Shown here in pieces: positions 31,846 to 44,800 of a DNA stretch of 64,000 bases. The notes under the pieces are model-generated. The model was not told the origin of the DNA and did not search any database. It saw nothing but the letters and a program-made list of their open reading frames with translations. This stretch comes from Dermatophagoides farinae (lineage: Eukaryota; Arthropoda; Arachnida; Sarcoptiformes; Pyroglyphidae). A program made the translations under genes and the position numbers. Position 1 is the stretch's first letter, and each line of letters begins with the position of its first letter. The stretch covers positions 6,391,001-6,455,000 of the forward strand of contig NC_134679.1 in the NCBI RefSeq assembly GCF_024713945.1, read 5' to 3'.

Positions 31846-34402
31846 TTAAATATCGGTAAATACACGAAAATCTCTATAGAATCGGAATGTATTTTTTGTT
31901 ATTAATCTTCCTTTAATAGTAGGTTCTGTAAATAAATGAAATGAAAATGAGAAAAAATCGCGATTACCAATTAATCATCAATTACTAACCTTGTGTATTG
32001 GCACGATATGAAGCACGAAATCCAGGTAGATAATTTTCTTCAGATGAATGGAATTTAATCAACATTGCATTCGATAAACCTTGTATGGGTGCAGGTTTGT
32101 CCTGAGAAGAAAAAAACGAAAAATTAGAATAAAAAAGGGTTAAATATTATGACAATGATTTCTTACCATTGAACAAAATGTAGCCAAACGTTTTTCATCC
32201 AAATCTTCAAGACCATCAAATATGGTGACATAATTTTTATCACATGGTTCAGCTAACATAAATTCATCAAACGTTAATGTTATTGTATGATAACCATTCG
32301 TGTGTATCATCCATACACATGATTGATCCTTTAAAAATGGTAATGGATGATCCGGTGATGTGAATGAACCACGAAGACTGGTGAAATTTCCACCACAACC
32401 AGGTGGTTTAGATTTTGGTTGTGATGTATATGAAATTGAATAAAGAATTTTATTACGATTATCATGTGGATTAAATGGTAACCTGGGGATTCGATTTTGA
32501 AATCGTGCCTGCACAATTATTGACAATCGATTCGTTGTAGTGAATAATGGATTCGGAATTGTTTCTTGATCACAATAGGTACCAAATAGTTGTAATTTTT
32601 TATCGCTACCACCACCACCACCACTATTACCATCATAGATTGTTAAATTTGAATGTGAACAAATGTAAAATTGAAATTGTTCGAAAAACAACGATATTTG
32701 TCTATCTTCAGGCACAGTGATGTTAATATAGCAGAAAATATTTGAATGTATCTGTGTCATATATGGATAATTACGATTGGTAATAAAACCATTATCCGGA
32801 CCATCCAATGATTCATTACAAATTGAAAAATGATGTGTTAGATTAAATCCACGAAACGTTTGTTTTGGTTGATTTGGAATCAATTTCACAGTGGCCGTAC
32901 GATTCACGACAGTGGCAATATTATCATATTCAGTTACCACAGAATCAGTGAATGTTTTCATTATCAAACGAATTCGATTATTTGTAGCAGTCATAAATTT
33001 TATTTGTGTTGGCGATGAACATAATGTTATTGGACTATATAAGAATGATTCATATGCGGATTGTCGAAATTGTAGAATTTGAACATAATCACCACGTGAA
33101 CAATCAAGATCAAGATCTTGAAATTTCAGAATAAGTGGTGTTCGAAAACTGAAATGTGAATATATTTCCCAGCTACAATGTAATGGTCGCTCATAACGAT
33201 TTGGATATTGTGGTGATGATAATGATGTGGGCGTATCCGTCGACAAAATTGTACCGCCACAGGTACGATTTTCTAATTGAAAATGTGCACGAAAACCATG
33301 ACCCAATTGATCATCTAGATTAGTTTTGAATTGCAGTACCATTGAATTGGTTGAACTAGTTAATTTTTCCGGTATCATAGTACGACCACATAATATTGCC
33401 AATTGTTGTGCATGTAAATTAATACCGTCAAAAACTTCAAGATAATCACCACCATGAATACAACGATTAGGATCGGTTCCATTATCATTAGTAGTAGCCA
33501 CATCAAATCTTTCAAATTCCAGAGTTATTATTTGATTTTCATCTTGGCCATGAATTGTCCATATACAATCTAATTGTTTTTCATAGAAAGAATCATCATT
33601 TAAATCTGGCGTAACAATAACGCCTTCGATTTGTTTTTCATCAAAATGACCACCACAATTTGATTTAGGACCAGGTGATGACCAATATCGTAGACGAAAC
33701 TGTGGCATAGAAACATCTGGCCAAATATCATGCATCAACCGTATAATCATTTGATTACCAGTTGATTTGAATGTAACCTCTTCGGTGAGATTCGTACATA
33801 AGAATGCCAATGTTTGTTGGTGGTGAATTTCATTTGGATCTTCCATAATTTTCAAATTATTACAACAATCATATCGACAATGTTCATTACGCATGTTCAA
33901 TTCAATTATCTGTAATGAAATTGACATTCGTTCATCCGGTATGATAATGTTCCATACACATTCATGTCGGAAACCCGATGGACTGACAATTTCACCTTCA
34001 GAATAAGTTATGTTTCCACCACATTTTGTGACATTGTAACGAGCCTTGAAACCACGTTTTGTCACTAAAAGATCAGTATGAAAAACAACGGTAAGCATTT
34101 CATTCGATACGAGACGTGGTGGAGCAAGCGAACCACAATATGGACCATAATATTTAGTAGAAGAATTTCTATTATCACCAAGATAAATGTTGACTGAATC
34201 GAACAGACAATTCATATGATGTTCAAGATCAAATTCTTCAAATTCAATCTGAACATATTCATCAGGATTTCTTCGTATTCGATAAACACAAGTCAAATCA
34301 TTACTATATGATCCTTGGGTAAAATAATTGGGCGAATAAATTATGCCAGATTCGTCTTCAAATTGACCACCACATTTTTGTCGATACTGTACACGGAAAC
34401 CA
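31846..34402 (-). pseudogene. Truncated 3' copy of cubilin (CUB 22-27)
   Basis: Corresponds to the last part of the cubilin gene shifted by 10042 bp: segments 32167-34402, 31990-32101 and 31846-31925. It starts at the tail of CUB 21 (FRVQYRQKCGG) and runs through CUB 27 to the natural stop. It has no signal peptide, EGF region or first 21 CUB modules. Left of the break the frame continues into unrelated sequence derived from a zinc-finger promoter. No ATG is visible in the short extension, which opens only with a TTG. Expression as a useful protein is doubtful. The sequence is essentially the same as the parent, so the copy is very young or an assembly artefact. Confidence 0.8.
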
Positions 34403-34439
34403 CCAACCAACGCTAACCAACACCAGTTTGGCTGTGAAA

Positions 34440-34557
34440 TCGTATAAATTTCCAAGACAACGTCACAATCATCATCATTATTGTCTTTTTTTGCAGTTTG
34501 GTCATTGTCATTATTTTCAACATTATTTTTTTTGACATTTATTTTTTTCAATATTTA
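34440..34557 (+). promoter_or_regulatory. Truncated zinc-finger promoter cassette before zinc-finger gene 3
   Basis: GAAATCGTATAAATTTCC at about 34436-34453 and a TTTTCAACATT 5' UTR-like stretch match the core of the cassettes at 22.6, 24.5 and 28.2 kb, here in plus orientation. TATAAAT is at 34443-34449. The upstream half of the cassette is missing because the segmental-duplication edge (34402) lies close by. A good splice-donor-like AGTAAGT lies near 34556. Confidence 0.5.
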
Positions 34558-34655
34558 GTAAGTATCCGTTTCCGTAGCTGAATAAAGCTATGCATAACAA
34601 GTATTTTTTTGAATTTTAAAAACTAATCAATTCACTCAAAATACTAACCCCAATT

Positions 34656-34775
34656 GGTTGCGATATGAAATAGCCAAACTGAAAATAGCCAAGGCAGAAA
34701 ATAGCCAAATATTTTTATTATTTTCAATATATTTTAGTTGGCTATTTTCATTTTGGCTATTTCAACCCACAATCA
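34656..34775. repeat. Fold-back repeat (AAATAGCC arms)
   Basis: TGAAATAGCCAAACTGAAAA (from about 34664) is mirrored by TTTTCATTTTGGCTATTTCA (ending about 34767). The arms are about 35 nt and imperfect, around an AT-rich loop, with an extra internal AAAATAGCCAA repeat. No coding content. It looks like a small MITE or fold-back element; family unknown. Confidence 0.5.
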
Positions 34776-34969
34776 ATTTAGTGTGATAATGAAACGTATT
34801 TTAGAACTTCATTATTCGATATTAGAACTTGATTATTCGATAATTCGAATAATATATCGCTTTATTGTATTTAATATTATACTTTTGAAAAATAAAATTT
34901 ATTGGATGGTTATACGTTGTAATGAACACATAGTGTTGTTTTATTTCTTTGAGTTTGTGATTTCTTTAA

Positions 34970-35527
34970 TCAAGACCTCTGAATTTACAACAACCACCAA
35001 GATCACAACCATCATCATCATCCCCATCTGGACGATCCTTATTACCGAATTTTGATGATGATGGTAAAATTCTTTGTCCATGGCCACGGTGCGGAAAAAA
35101 ATTCCCTGAGATGTGGAAGTATAAAGAACACCAAAATACCTACCATCTAGGTCGAAAGATTAAGTGCCCGAGGACAAGAACCACAAACCACCACGACCAC
35201 GACGAGGACAAGAACCATTATCACCACCACGACCACGACGAGAACAAGAACCATTATCAACATTATCAACATTATCAACATTATCATCACCATCATCACC
35301 ATCTGAATCTGAATCACTACCATCTAGACGATTAATGCAACCCAAGAAAGATGGGAAAATTCTGACATGTCAGTGGCGAAAATGTCATGAAAAATTTAAA
35401 AAAATGTGTAAATATATTCATCACGAATATTTTAAACACCAAAAAAAAAAATTGAAATGTGCCAGTTGTGGAAGAAAATTCACATCAAAATCAGGTTTAT
35501 ACAAACATAAAAAAAACCATGAAAAAA
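34970..35527 (+). pseudogene. Zinc-finger gene 3 remnant (three C2H2 fingers, broken)
   Basis: Finger 1 (CPWPRCGKKFPEM...HQNTYH, about 35075-35149) lies in one frame after a Gln/Pro/Ser-rich lead. Fingers 2 and 3 (CQWRKCHEKFKKM...HEYFKH and CASCGRKFTSKSGLYKHKKNH, about 35365-35520) are in another frame. The linker between them is made of repeats. No ATG in frame with finger 1 is seen. Right after finger 3 the sequence runs into the duplicated block at 35528, where the end of zinc-finger gene 2 follows in a wrong frame. The family (CxWxxC first knuckle, Tyr before the first His) is the same as in zinc-finger genes 1 and 2. Confidence 0.6.
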
Positions 35528-36326
35528 ATATCATCATGGGAATAGATTCGAGTGCAATTATTGTAATAGCACTTTCGTTTCAAAAGGTTCCCTTGATAAA
35601 CACAATAGAATATATCATTCAAATTAATAATTCATCTACACACACACACATATATATTGACATTTTTTTGTTATTTTTCATTGTTAATTACATTTTTAAT
35701 TATAAAAAAGTAAAATAAATATGGCAATTTGTCCAAAATTTGTTTTGTTTCTGTCTTTATTTTGGTTGCATGAATGAAATTGTGTCGTATGAAAAGTTTA
35801 TCTCAATGCTCAACGTATTCCTTTCTTTCTTTTAGATAACATACAAGATTAGTAAATCAAGAACATCATCAAATGCTGATTTATTACCATCATTAATTAG
35901 TAAAGTAGTGATGGACCAAAACAATCGAAACTTAGTGATCATGGTCAAATTATGGATGAAATAACCGCTAAATGTTGATAACATTGTGTTACATTTTTGA
36001 AATGTATGATGATGAATCTTTTCTAATTCTTGTTGTTTCCAAATTCAATTAGAATTATCGCTGATATGAATAGTGTTGAAAATAAAAACATTATCTGTAT
36101 AAATTGAACGATGATTATAAATTAGAAGTTCTAGAAGTTTAAAATCCAAAACATGATTGTTTTGGAATGTTAATGATCAAAGTTGTGATGTTTGAATATT
36201 TTAAATGGAATGTTCGACTTTGATTTAATGAATGTTATATAATAACTTAATTAATGTTTCAAATTGATTGTAATCCAGTATATAAACCCATCCTAAATTA
36301 TCATTATCCATCGAGTGTCTGGGATC

Positions 36327-36757
36327 TATGATCTGTGTATACTTGATCAATAAAGCTTTATTTTATCCACAAATATTTCAATAGTGTTCAATTCCCAATC
36401 ATGACTGCGAACGTATTATCGATGTGATAATCATTACGATGTTATGGACATCGTAGATTTTTATATATATAAATGAAAATTGTCTTTACTAATTGTATCA
36501 GATTTTGTCATTTCAATAAATGCAATTATCGATCGATGATCGTATATTTTTTGAATAAAATGATTGTTTGCAATTTTTATTTTTACATAAGAAAAATAGA
36601 AATATAATAACGTTCGTGCAACGGTTAAGAAGAAAAACTTTGTTGGTCAACTAATTAATAAGAAAGAACTCGATCGAAAAATAATGAAAAAAATTTTAAT
36701 GATTATGTTGATAAAAAAATATACATTGATTAATATACAAAAAGTGTGTGAGTGTGT
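36327..36757. repeat. LTR-like dispersed repeat, duplicated copy
   Basis: Same block as 26285-26715, carried by the segmental duplication. A further copy lies at 39296-39714, equivalent to 29254-29672. Fossil repeat. Confidence 0.45.
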
Positions 36758-36867
36758 CTTTCATTAATCAAATATAAGTTGTAAACAAATCTGCGTACAT
36801 AAGAGAATATGATGATTGAGATCGATGATAATTATTGGTTTAATATTCTTCATCTGATGATGAATTA

Positions 36868-38156
36868 TCATAATCGACCAGTTTGTTGAATGCTACCAGT
36901 TTTCGATAATTCTTTTGATAACACAGCTTCAGCGATACCAACTTTATAAATTTTGTGTACGAAATTGGTACTTGGTGAACAGGTAGAACCGAAACGTTCC
37001 ACCTTTAATGTCATTGTTTCATTTTTTGGCGAATCAAATTTAGGATTTTCAATCCAACAATTGACAAACACCCAAAGATGATTACGTATTTGTGATGGTT
37101 CCACATTGATGCCAACTTGATTTTCCGTTTTAATAACTTCGGCCACTTTATTGACAATTTGATCGGTTAAATGATCAACATGTTTACCGCCACGAGTGGT
37201 TGCAATGCCATTAACAAAACTGATTTGTTGGAATCCATTATTGCTAACGGTGGCAGCAATTTCCCATCGATCATTGACTTTTTGATGGACAACTTTGATA
37301 TCATTACCAATTTCATCTTGACGATCTTTGACAAAAAGTTTGACATAATCTTTGAAACCGCTGATGGGTAATTTTTTTCCATTAAGATATACATTTACAT
37401 CACGCGTTGTACCGGCAATATCGTATGCTCGTCGTGAGAATAATGCCACAATATCTTTATCAAGACGATTCATTTTAAATTGCGATAAATCAGGTTTAAA
37501 TGATATACGGGTAAAATCTTCAGCTGCATTCGCACCGATTTTAGGATCCTTTATCTTCGTCATATTTTTTTTCCAAATTTGTGAAAATAATTTTTGATAT
37601 TCTTTGCTTGAAGTTTGTACTTTGAATTTCGTACTGAAAGTGTTACAGTGTTTGGCTTTAAAACCATTACGACCACCGACCAGTTTTTTCTCTTCGTCAT
37701 CATAACAATTTGATGGTGTCAATACAGTATCGAATATCAATGTTGGTACATAGCATTCTTCCGTTTCATGTTCAAACACAGGAATTCCTTTACCATTATT
37801 ATAAATGGTTATTTCGTTGCGATCGCTACCGTAGTATATATATAGAAAAAAAACAAACAAAATCAATTTAAATCAATCAATATACAAGACATAATCATAT
37901 GACACTTACACATCAATATCTATTCGTATACAATCCATTGATTCATCTCTCTGTTTATTATCGGCAGCATTGACAAGTATTTCATCAAATATTTTATACA
38001 ATAATGGAGCATATGTAATTTCACGGTATACCATTTTTTCTTGATCACCATCCCAGACCCACATTTGCTATCAAATGTAAAAAAAAAATTTGAATATAGA
38101 AAAATTATTCAAGTTATACAAACAAAACAAACCTTTGTCACTTTTTGCTTATCCAT
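36868..38156 (-). CDS. Truncated topoisomerase II ATPase-domain gene, copy 2
   Basis: Exons 38133-38156, 37910-38067 and 36868-37825; 379 aa. The translated exon 3 is the same as in copy 1, so the two cannot be told apart at protein level. All remarks on copy 1 apply: ATPase/transducer part only, GRNGFKAK in place of the usual GRNGYGAK, and the zinc-finger-type promoter in front (TATAAAT on the minus strand near 38307-38301). Confidence 0.75.
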
Positions 38157-38231
38157 AGTAGAACCAATATATGTATGTTATGTGACAAAAATTAAATGTA
38201 AACAAAAAAAAAGTATAAAATGTTGAAAACA

Positions 38232-39267
38232 ATAATGACGATGACGAACAACAATCAAAAAAACGACAATAATGGTGATGATTGTGTCGTTGTCTTGGAA
38301 ATTTATATGATTTCTTGGACAGTCAAACTGCCAATCGGTTGAAACCACGCCTCACGTTGATAACCAGCTCAATCTGTCTTTCACGTGGGCCATGTGTTCA
38401 GCTTGTTTCGCTACTCATGTATCAGGCCCAGCTTGTCCTTGCTTGAAATAGTAGAAAAGTTTCCAGAAAATAAAAGTGGTGTACAGAGCATTAACCAATA
38501 GAATTGGAGAGTTTTGGCGGTTAATTAAAAAACAAAATTCTTCTTTTTCTTTGGATTAATTACCCCTCTTTTTTCCTTATCTTGATGACATTAATTCGTG
38601 TGTGTATTGGTTTTAATAACCTTTCACGAGAAAAAACAAACAAACGAACGAACGAGCAAAAAACACAAAGATGACTTTTTTTTTGTTTGTTGTTTACGAC
38701 AATGAAAAAAAATATTCGAAAAAATTGAAACAACAAAAAAAAAAATTTTTTCATTATCACACACACTTGTTGCACACACACTCAATATATTTTTCTTATC
38801 ACTAAAATTTTTTTCGTTATTTTTCAATCGAGTTTTTTCTTCTTCAAATTTCCTGTCCACACACAGCAAAATAAAAGTCAAAGTCAAAGTTTTCGAAGAA
38901 AAATAAAAATCAAATGTATCATTTATTTATATGAGAAAAAAATGAATTATCAAGGGAATGTGTGGTTCGTTTGTAGAAATTAAGAAAAAATTAGTGAATC
39001 TTTGATAGACAAAAATAAGGCAGGCAATTTGTAGGAAAAACATGGAAACCAATTTCATTGATGAACTTATCCATATCCTTTGCTTATTGTGTATTTGAAT
39101 AATAATAATGAGAATAAAGCATAATCTATCTGTTTGCAACAGTATCCAAAACATTATTAACGCTCTTAATATCACATTTGGACCTATCCACAACAACCAA
39201 ACATTGGACAAAAAATGTATAAACCGAGTATTCAAGAACAAAATTCTGCAAATCATGCCGTTTATTT
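38232..39267 (-). repeat. Promoter cassette and dispersed repeat block, duplicated copy
   Basis: Equivalent of 28190-29225 shifted by 10042: zinc-finger-type promoter (about 38232-38527), repeat block and gag-like fossil piece. The inverted block is at 39732-39972. Confidence 0.6.
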
Positions 39268-40821
39268 AGCGTGATAATAATCAACAAAATGGCTTTATGA
39301 TCTGCGTATACTTGATCAATAAAGCTTTATTTTATCCACAAATATTTCAATAGTGTTCAATTCCCAATCATGACTGCTAACGTATTATCGATGTGATAAT
39401 CATTACGATGTTATGGACATCGTAGATTTTTATATATATAAATGAAAATTGTCTTTACTAATTGTATCAGATTTTGTCATTTCAATAAATGCAATTATCG
39501 ATCGATGATCGTATATTTTTTGAATAAAATGATTGTTTGCAATTTTTATTTTTACATAAGAAAAATAGAAATATAGTAACGTTCGTGCAACGGTTAAGAA
39601 GAAAAACTTTGTTGGTCAACCAATTAATAAGAAAGAACTCGATTGAAAAATAACGAAAAAAATTTTAGTGATAAGAAAAATATATTGATTGAAAATACAA
39701 AAAATAGTGTGTGTGTCCAACAAGTGTGTGTGATAATGAAAAATTTTTTTTTGTTGTTTCAATTTTTTCGAATATTTTTTCTTCATTGTCGTAAACAACA
39801 AACAAAAGAAAAAAAGTCATCTTTGTGTTTTTTGCTCGTTCGTTTGTTTGTTTTTTCTCGTGAAAGGTTATTAAAACCAACACACACGCACACACACTAA
39901 TCACTGTTTTCGAGATAAGAGAAAAAAAAGGGGTAATTAATCCAAGGAAAAAGAAGAATTTTTTTTATTGCTTTCGTTTTTTCTTAATCTTATAAAAAAA
40001 CAAACAGAAGAAAAAAGTGAAAAAAATGAACGATGAAAAAATCTCTGCTGCTGTTGTCGTTTTCACTGGTCGTTTGGTTTTTTTTGTTGGTTCCAAAATA
40101 TTGAATCAAAACACATGCAGAGAGACATGTCTCATACCATATAATAGTTTTGTTGTAGTTTTTTTTATTTGGTTGTTTTTCAGATTTTCTTGAATCACGA
40201 AATCTAAGAAAAGAAAATTAAAAATTTGTCTCAATGCATGTAGTGTGTGGGAATTTTTTTTTTTTGGTCTCAATGACTCGATTCTTTCGAGTATCTTTTC
40301 AGTATTTTGTTGCTCCAGTTATTTTTGTTGTTGTTGTTAATGTTGACAAAACAAAGCAAAAAATTCCGTTTCCGTACTTGATATACACACAAAAAAAATT
40401 GCCGCATTGTCATTATCATCATCTAGGAAAAAAGCCATATTGTCATTGAATTCCGAGACACACATAGAATAATCTGAATGTTATTGATCCATTTCATTGC
40501 CTTATTTTACATTGTGAATATACCACACACACTTGTTGCACACACACACACACACACACACACTATTTGTATTTTCAATCAATATTTTTCTTATCATTAA
40601 AATTTTCTTCGTTATTTTTCAATCCAGTTTTTTCTTCTTCAAATTTCCTGTCAAATAAAAGTCAAAGTCAAAGTTTTTGAAGAAAAATAAAAATAAAATG
40701 TATCATTTATTTATTTGAGAAAAAAATGAATTATCAAGAGAATGTGTGTTTTGAACTGGTGGTTCGTTTGTAGAAATTAAAATTAGAAAAAATTACTGAA
40801 TCTTTGATAGACAAAAATAAG

Positions 40822-41842
40822 ACAGGCAATTTGTAGGAAAAACATGGAAACCAATTTCATTGATGAACTTATCCATATCCTTTCCTTATTGTGTATTTGA
40901 ATAATAATAATGAGAATAAAGCATAATCTATCTATTTGCAACAGTATCCAAAACATTATCAGCGCTCTAAATATCACATTTGGACCTATCCACAACAACC
41001 AAACATTGGACAAAGAATGTATAAACCGAGTATTCAAGAACAAAATTCTGCAAATCATGCGTGATAATAATCAACGAAATGGCTTAACTTCAAACTTCAA
41101 ACTCTTGAGGCCAAACGAGTAAACCAACAACAACAACGCTCATCGTATCCACAAAGCAGGACAACAGGACAACAGAAACAAGAAATGTGCGTTATGTTCA
41201 AGGTCGAATCACAGCAACAGTGTGGTTCAGCAAAAACACGAAAGCAGTTGGCTAAACGTTGTGGTTTAGGACTCAAATGTTTACGACCCAACCACACAAG
41301 ACCAACGATCGTCGATCAAACATTAGTTGTATCAAGTGCAATGGACAACATGCCACTTGCCTATGTGACAAAGCAACAATCAACATATCGGAGATGGCAG
41401 ATGATGGTACAAACGACAAGGACCAATTCGATGATAATGACGATTTAGTGGCTTTAAACTAAACTAACCCTCCCAGGCATTTAATAGAATTCTCTTTGTT
41501 TATCAATAAAATTAAAACGTTTTCTTTATACGATACTGGTGCAAATTTCACTGGAATGTCGAAAAGCAAAGCGGAAGGATTGAAAATCAAGTGGCAGAAG
41601 AAAGCCGGAACTGCATATATGGCTGACGGAACAGTAGTTCAATGCCTCGGGAGGGCTAAAACATCGGTGTCGATTGGCGAAGAAAACCATGAAATAACAA
41701 TCTTTGTGTTAAGTTGGAACAGACACCATCGAAAACTTCCTATTGGAACAACGAGTTGGTCTGAAAATCTTTCAACACAACAAACCATTGACCAACATGG
41801 AAAACAAAAGTTCTTTTCAACCGTTGCACGGACGTGATTTTT
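40822..41842 (+). mobile_element. LTR-retroelement fossil, duplicated copy
   Basis: Equivalent of 30780-31800. The knuckle (near 41332) and protease-like (near 41532) motifs are unchanged. Broken remnant lying just downstream of the cubilin stop codon, so it does not interrupt cubilin coding. Confidence 0.6.
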
Positions 41843-41887
41843 TATTCAAATAGATTTTATGATGATTCAGAAAATTTTCATTAAGAT

Positions 41888-44800
41888 TTAAATATCGGTA
41901 AATACACGAAAATCTCTATAGAATCGGAATGTATTTTTTGTTATTAATCTTCCTTTAATAGTAGGTTCTGTAAATAAATGAAATGAAAATGAGAAAAAAT
42001 CGCGATTACCAATTAATCATCAATTACTAACCTTGTGTATTGGCACGATATGAAGCACGAAATCCAGGTAGATAATTTTCTTCAGATGAATGGAATTTAA
42101 TCAACATTGCATTCGATAAACCTTGTATGGGTGCAGGTTTGTCCTGAGAAGAAAAAAACGAAAAATTAGAATAAAAAAGGGTTAAATATTATGACAATGA
42201 TTTCTTACCATTGAACAAAATGTAGCCAAACGTTTTTCATCCAAATCTTCAAGACCATCAAATATGGTGACATAATTTTTATCACATGGTTCAGCTAACA
42301 TAAATTCATCAAACGTTAATGTTATTGTATGATAACCATTCGTGTGTATCATCCATACACATGATTGATCCTTTAAAAATGGTAATGGATGATCCGGTGA
42401 TGTGAATGAACCACGAAGACTGGTGAAATTTCCACCACAACCAGGTGGTTTAGATTTTGGTTGTGATGTATATGAAATTGAATAAAGAATTTTATTACGA
42501 TTATCATGTGGATTAAATGGTAACCTGGGGATTCGATTTTGAAATCGTGCCTGCACAATTATTGACAATCGATTCGTTGTAGTGAATAATGGATTCGGAA
42601 TTGTTTCTTGATCACAATAGGTACCAAATAGTTGTAATTTTTTATCGCTACCACCACCACCACCACTATTACCATCATAGATTGTTAAATTTGAATGTGA
42701 ACAAATGTAAAATTGAAATTGTTCGAAAAACAACGATATTTGTCTATCTTCAGGCACAGTGATGTTAATATAGCAGAAAATATTTGAATGTATCTGTGTC
42801 ATATATGGATAATTACGATTGGTAATAAAACCATTATCCGGACCATCCAATGATTCATTACAAATTGAAAAATGATGTGTTAGATTAAATCCACGAAACG
42901 TTTGTTTTGGTTGATTTGGAATCAATTTCACAGTGGCCGTACGATTCACGACAGTGGCAATATTATCATATTCAGTTACCACAGAATCAGTGAATGTTTT
43001 CATTATCAAACGAATTCGATTATTTGTAGCAGTCATAAATTTTATTTGTGTTGGCGATGAACATAATGTTATTGGACTATATAAGAATGATTCATATGCG
43101 GATTGTCGAAATTGTAGAATTTGAACATAATCACCACGTGAACAATCAAGATCAAGATCTTGAAATTTCAGAATAAGTGGTGTTCGAAAACTGAAATGTG
43201 AATATATTTCCCAGCTACAATGTAATGGTCGCTCATAACGATTTGGATATTGTGGTGATGATAATGATGTGGGCGTATCCGTCGACAAAATTGTACCGCC
43301 ACAGGTACGATTTTCTAATTGAAAATGTGCACGAAAACCATGACCCAATTGATCATCTAGATTAGTTTTGAATTGCAGTACCATTGAATTGGTTGAACTA
43401 GTTAATTTTTCCGGTATCATAGTACGACCACATAATATTGCCAATTGTTGTGCATGTAAATTAATACCGTCAAAAACTTCAAGATAATCACCACCATGAA
43501 TACAACGATTAGGATCGGTTCCATTATCATTAGTAGTAGCCACATCAAATCTTTCAAATTCCAGAGTTATTATTTGATTTTCATCTTGGCCATGAATTGT
43601 CCATATACAATCTAATTGTTTTTCATAGAAAGAATCATCATTTAAATCTGGCGTAACAATAACGCCTTCGATTTGTTTTTCATCAAAATGACCACCACAA
43701 TTTGATTTAGGACCAGGTGATGACCAATATCGTAGACGAAACTGTGGCATAGAAACATCTGGCCAAATATCATGCATCAACCGTATAATCATTTGATTAC
43801 CAGTTGATTTGAATGTAACCTCTTCGGTGAGATTCGTACATAAGAATGCCAATGTTTGTTGGTGGTGAATTTCATTTGGATCTTCCATAATTTTCAAATT
43901 ATTACAACAATCATATCGACAATGTTCATTACGCATGTTCAATTCAATTATCTGTAATGAAATTGACATTCGTTCATCCGGTATGATAATGTTCCATACA
44001 CATTCATGTCGGAAACCCGATGGACTGACAATTTCACCTTCAGAATAAGTTATGTTTCCACCACATTTTGTGACATTGTAACGAGCCTTGAAACCACGTT
44101 TTGTCACTAAAAGATCAGTATGAAAAACAACGGTAAGCATTTCATTCGATACGAGACGTGGTGGAGCAAGCGAACCACAATATGGACCATAATATTTAGT
44201 AGAAGAATTTCTATTATCACCAAGATAAATGTTGACTGAATCGAACAGACAATTCATATGATGTTCAAGATCAAATTCTTCAAATTCAATCTGAACATAT
44301 TCATCAGGATTTCTTCGTATTCGATAAACACAAGTCAAATCATTACTATATGATCCTTGGGTAAAATAATTGGGCGAATAAATTATGCCAGATTCGTCTT
44401 CAAATTGACCACCACATTTTTGTCGATACTGTACACGGAAACCATCGCCTTGAATTTTATCATTTGAACGGAAAGTAATACGAACCAAATCGGACTGTGA
44501 AACAATGGTTTTCGGTGTTTGATGGCCACAAAGTTTCGATATTTGTGTCCATTCATCAATATTGGCAAGGCTACGACGTTCTTCGAACAAAAGATAATCA
44601 TTTTGACAACCATCCGCTTGTTCAAGATCAAAACGAGAATTAAATTCAAATTCAAGATGAAAATCAGGTATTGCTTTTATAGTCCAAACACATTCCATGG
44701 ACGGTGGATACTGGTGATTGGTTTGTCCACCAAAACCAATGTTATTATCACCATTATTACTATCATTCAAATAATTTGGTGATTGAAAATAGCCTTGATG

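Larger units (their letters stand above)
25454..34402. repeat. Segmental duplication, copy 1 (about 8.95 kb)
   Basis: This block matches 35528-44444 in the same orientation. The offset is 10074 at the left end and 10042 from about 26.1 kb on, because copy 2 lacks about 33 bp near 26060-26095 of copy 1. By eye the right 8 kb differ at only a couple of bases, while the left 0.8 kb has about six differences and the indel. The left edge lies in the finger-coding part of zinc-finger gene 2 and the right edge inside cubilin CUB-coding sequence. Contents: topoisomerase II fragment, repeat blocks, LTR-retroelement fossil and the 3' end of cubilin. Copy 2 is continuous with full cubilin and so is probably the parent. 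False duplication of two haplotypes in the assembly is a real alternative. Confidence 0.9.
35528..44444. repeat. Segmental duplication, copy 2 (about 8.9 kb)
   Basis: Partner of 25454-34402. The left junction has only a few bases of shared sequence (ATATCAT), compatible with microhomology joining. The right end passes without a break into the rest of cubilin, which marks this copy as the original location of the cubilin part. The 1125 bp between the copies (34403-35527) is single-copy and holds zinc-finger gene 3. Confidence 0.9.

Noticed and set aside
34403-34551. N-terminal extension of the truncated cubilin copy
   Set aside because: It is antisense of the zinc-finger promoter and 5' UTR, opens with TTG only, and adds no signal peptide, so it is not taken as a true start.
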